From positions 1 to 64,000 of the forward strand of contig JASANC010003005.1 in NCBI GenBank assembly GCA_030248135.1: a stretch of DNA of 64,000 nucleotides, in the 5' to 3' direction. Each line of letters opens with the position of its first letter. Positions within the stretch are counted from its first letter, which is position 1. The position numbers were made by a program, and so were the translations under genes. This DNA comes from Theristus sp. LFF4_11 (lineage: Eukaryota > Nematoda > Chromadorea > Monhysterida > Xyalidae). This document shows, one piece after another, positions 60,615 to 64,000 of this stretch. Under the pieces are notes generated by a model that did not search any database, had not been told where the DNA came from, and worked only from the letters and a program-made list of their open reading frames with translations.

Positions 60615-62970
60615 CGCGAGGGTGCGGGCGTGTTTTGGATTGGTTCTTCTTCTGTTGGGGAGAACCGAAATGCGCGCGAGCACACATGCATGGTGCGGTA
60701 TTGCACCAGTGTGTTGAGTGGTTGTTGATTGTGTCGTAATATTGCCTGTTGCATTTCGCACGAAGTGCATGGTTTTGAGGAACACCCTGTGGCAGCTCTG
60801 GAATTGTTTTTCTGAGATTCTGCTCAACGTGTTTTTCTGAGATGCTTGTTGGCCTGCTGAGTGCTTGTCCGACCAATAAGTGTTCCAATGCCAACAATTC
60901 CAATCTTCAAATGTAGCTAGTTGAATGGCTGCATTTTTTATTTTCTTCAGGCCAGGGCTTTGCAGACCAGCAGAAATGGTCTTTAAATGTGATGTGTGTC
61001 ACAATGTTTTTTTGTTTTCTTGCCGACCGATAGAAGGTTATGTTTATTCCATTCCATTCTGGTTGGTTGTCGTCTTTTATTCTGATGGACTTTTTTGGTT
61101 GTCTTGCCATGTTTTTCATTTTCATTGGTCAAAAACGTGTTTCGTTGCCCATAACTTAACTTGTTGTTGTTGTTGAATTCGCACTTTATGCACGGAATTT
61201 CATGTTTTGTGGTTGGTATTCTCACTCAATTCTGTGAATTGTTGTTTCGATTTAGCGACAAAACGAACGTTTTTTGTTTTGTACCAGAAGCTTTCATTGG
61301 GTGAATATTTTTCTTGGCAGCTATACGTCATTGTGTGACTATCTTGGGACGCAAAAATCAGCTATATTCGTTATCCAAACAAATCAAACCAATATATTTT
61401 TTGCACTAATTTACGTTTCGGTAAACAATCATTATGAATGCTAGCTTACTAACCTGTTAATGGAAGATACCATCTTGAAACTTTGTTCTGTGTATGTTGG
61501 TGGGGAAAATTGATATTCCATAGTTTTTCTTTGCCACTTCAAAACAACGCAACAAGTGCCTTGAAAGTTTTCATTTTGATGCTAGTCTTTGTGAAGTTTT
61601 GGTTCCTGTTTCGACAGTCTTGCGCTTGCCATACTTGTTCTTTGTTTAAATTTATGCCATATTTTGAGTTTCAAATCTACTTGCCACATTGTTTTGGGAT
61701 CGAAAATAATACTCGTAACGAATTTCAGTCAAGTTTTATGTTGTTTAAGATGCAGCTCGGTTTTGTGACTAATTGTGCTAGTGTTGCTAGTGTATCGTGT
61801 ATGTGTGTATTGATTTGTTGGACCAATCAATGATTGGAAGCATTTTCACAACCAACTTGAATCTAGTCGTTTTTTGGCTTTTCATTTGTTTTTTACATCA
61901 ACTTTCTTTTGTTGATATTTGCGACTTCTATGCATTGCGTTTTTGCATTGTGCGATTTGTTTCAATCTGTTTGACGCAGCTGTTCTTCGTTCGGACCTTA
62001 GTTTCAGAAATGATGACCTAAATTGGTGATGCCAAACATTCTGGGCAATTGTTATTTTTGTCAGTTAATTGCTTGCAAACTCGGCGCAGCAAAGTTTTGT
62101 GATTGTGTTTTGCAGCAGCTTTTTCTCTTTTATTTTGGAAATATGCTTGTATTGGTAATAAAAATAAGCGGTTTGTTGTTGCGCTTACTTGAAAAAGACC
62201 ACCAACATTGACTTCCAACAGCTTGCATGACACGCGTAATAATGGACGCGAAACAACGAATGAAAAAAAATAACAAAATGAACAAAAACTACATACAGTG
62301 AATTTTTTTTAAATACTTCTTATTCAGTTTTGTAATAGTGTTACGAGAAGACGCCGTTTTGTCAAAAAACTGAGATGCGTGGTAGTTTTGAATTCTTGTT
62401 TTCGAAACGTTGATGCATTTTGTGTGATTGTTAAAAGAGGGACTAGCGCGGTTCGAAAAAATTGCAATTCACCACGGTGCACTGAACAGTTTTCAAAGGT
62501 GGTGCAGATCGGCTGCGGACTGCCAGTGCACCCAGTTGCCAGAAACTTGGTGATACCCTTTATCTTATGCATGACATCATTTGCTGTTTTCCTGTAAGAG
62601 GCCATGACGGGTTTCTCAGAACGCCAAAATCTAATTTTGCCTTTCGCGGATAATGCATTATGGTTTGGCTGATGTTTTGCAACAAAAAATTGGTATGCTA
62701 CGCAATGTATTGGTTGGTTGTGGCCTGTGGGTGCAAAAACCCACAATATACAAAAACGGCAATGAAGTTTCGAAACTGTGACGCGCGTGTCTAATCGTTT
62801 ACAATATTGTAGTAATGGCTTTCAGAAGACTGATATGAACATCTTCGCGTGATAATCAAATGATAACATCGCACACTAACGTCTGAGACAAGGAGCTCCG
62901 TTATACACAGCTTCAGTCTTGGCGCAACCGAGTTTATAAACGGTGTTGTTGCAAAATAGCATTCAAAAAC
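60615..62970. other. Spacer before the carboxypeptidase gene
   Basis: Likely contains the 3' UTR of the DUF1647-like gene. Open frames such as 61483-61833 (+) and 62324-62746 (-) have no recognisable motif, and the latter overlaps an equally open + strand frame. No repeat family or RNA gene is visible. Confidence 0.45.
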
Positions 62971-63834
62971 ATGAACACAAAATTATGCTGGCTGTTAACA
63001 ATTGTCGCGCGTTTCATAATTTTCTCAACCGCAACTGTTTTATCCGGCCAACGGAACCATTCGCCAGAACTGCAAAGACTGCACAAAAATGCAGACACGC
63101 CACGGAATCAATTTTACGCGGGCCTTGAAAATGATTTCTCGAAGATGAACAATGTTTCTGAGTTGTATCAGCAGTTTCACTCGACCTTGCTTCGACTGCA
63201 GACGATTTTGGACAGCAACGGGTCTGTTGCTGGACGTGGATACGAGTGGCTGGCAAACTTGACAGGTGCAATTATTTTTTCTGATTTCTTTAATTTGACC
63301 ATTTTGATTTCACATTAAATCAGCAGCTGAACCGAACCATTTGAAAGGGAACGCGAACGTACGGTATTTTTAAACGGTTAAGCTTGTTACGGAACGATTA
63401 TCTACTTGCCATTGATTGGTCGCCTTTACTTTTTCAATTTTTTTTCTTCAGACACGTTTGGGAATCGGATTGTGGGTTCGGATCGACTGGAAAATGCGAT
63501 CGACTTTTTGTTGGATCAATTGAATGCTGACGAATTTGATAATGTCCATAAAGAGCCTGTACCCGATTTGCCAAACTGGATTCGCGGCGAAGAAGAAGCG
63601 ACGTTGCTAGGTTGCGCTTTTTTCACTTTGTCTTTATTTTCAAATGTTTTTGCGCAGTTTTTTTGTTTATGTTCAGAGCCTAGGCTTCAAAATCTGGCGA
63701 TATCCGCAACCGGCGGTTCAATTGGCGGCGATGTCACCGCGGAAGCAATTGTGTTTCGTTCGTTTGAGGAGTTGAACGCTGCTGGCACACAGGGACTGGT
63801 GCAGGGGAAGATCGTGGTCTTCAATCAACCGTGG
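62971..63834 (+). CDS. CPQ: Carboxypeptidase Q / PGCP-like M28 peptidase, 5' part (truncated by window)
   Basis: Secreted or lysosomal zinc dipeptidase of the M28 family that releases unsubstituted dipeptides. Exons 62971-63265, 63452-63610 and 63677-63834 join in phases 1, 1 and 0, and the last ends at a GTAAGT donor, so the gene continues past the window. The start gives MNTKLCWLL and a typical signal peptide ending near residue 26. The order of motifs GRGYEWLANL, RIVGSDRLENAIDF, PNWIRGEEEATLLEPR, GGSIGGDVTAEAIVFRSFEE and GKIVVFNQPW follows the N-terminal region of plasma glutamate carboxypeptidases. The zinc-binding catalytic half is not in the window. There are several N-glycosylation sequons. 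Confidence 0.88.
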
Positions 63835-64000
63835 GTAAGTTAGTGTTCGTTTTGTTCTGTTTCATCGGTGCAGTCCTGAGTGCCGTCAACAAACCAATCG
63901 AAACACGGTGTATAATTTTGCTTGTTCCGTGTAGTTTTTCTGCGTCTTGTTTAATTTCACAGAACAATTTTTGGCTTGCCTACTCATGGTGTCTTACACT

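Overview
The window is intron-rich metazoan nuclear DNA, most likely from a nematode or a close relative. The reasons are spliced genes with TTTTCAG-type acceptors, an insulin-like precursor with an extra cysteine pair, neuronal-type expanded globins, a DUF1647-like type II membrane protein, and many small inverted-repeat transposons and Helitrons. No bacterial operon structure, no convincing tRNA or rRNA gene and no CRISPR array is present. Coding exons are G/C-rich at third codon positions inside A/T-rich introns and spacers. This contrast, together with matching intron phases, was used to join exons by eye, so all gene models are inferences from sequence alone.

Layout. 1-2976: spacer with a degenerate tRNA-like SINE fragment. 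2977-5358 (+): insulin-like peptide gene (B chain, C peptide and A chain in three exons). 5359-15263: gene-poor, dominated by a 3.9 kb foldback (inverted-repeat) element carrying 56-bp minisatellites, plus short tandem repeats. 15264-31992 (-): two tandem paralogous globin genes. Each has a half starting with MGQC and a second globin half, and intron phases allow each pair to be one two-domain, membrane-anchored globin. The upstream copy (G1, 22066-31992) carries a 5.7 kb tandem Helitron array in one intron. The downstream copy (G2, 15264-18995) carries a one-base frameshift and a pentapeptide minisatellite.

32000-36764: spacer with weak ORFs and C-rich hairpin elements. 36765-39886 (-): a complete six-exon gene for a single-pass membrane protein of unknown family. 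39887-45903: spacer. 45904-48038 (-): a small PPxY-containing single-pass membrane protein. 48039-54396: repeat-rich, with a cluster of elements ending in TAGGGTTAGGG/CCCTAACCCTA. 54397-60614 (+): complete seven-exon DUF1647-like type II membrane protein. 60615-62970: spacer. 62971-end (+): 5' part of a carboxypeptidase Q (PGCP, peptidase M28) gene running off the window.

The genes show no pathway-level co-operation. The clearest biological unit is the tandem globin pair, shaped by duplication, apparent gene conversion, intron gain or loss, and transposon insertion.
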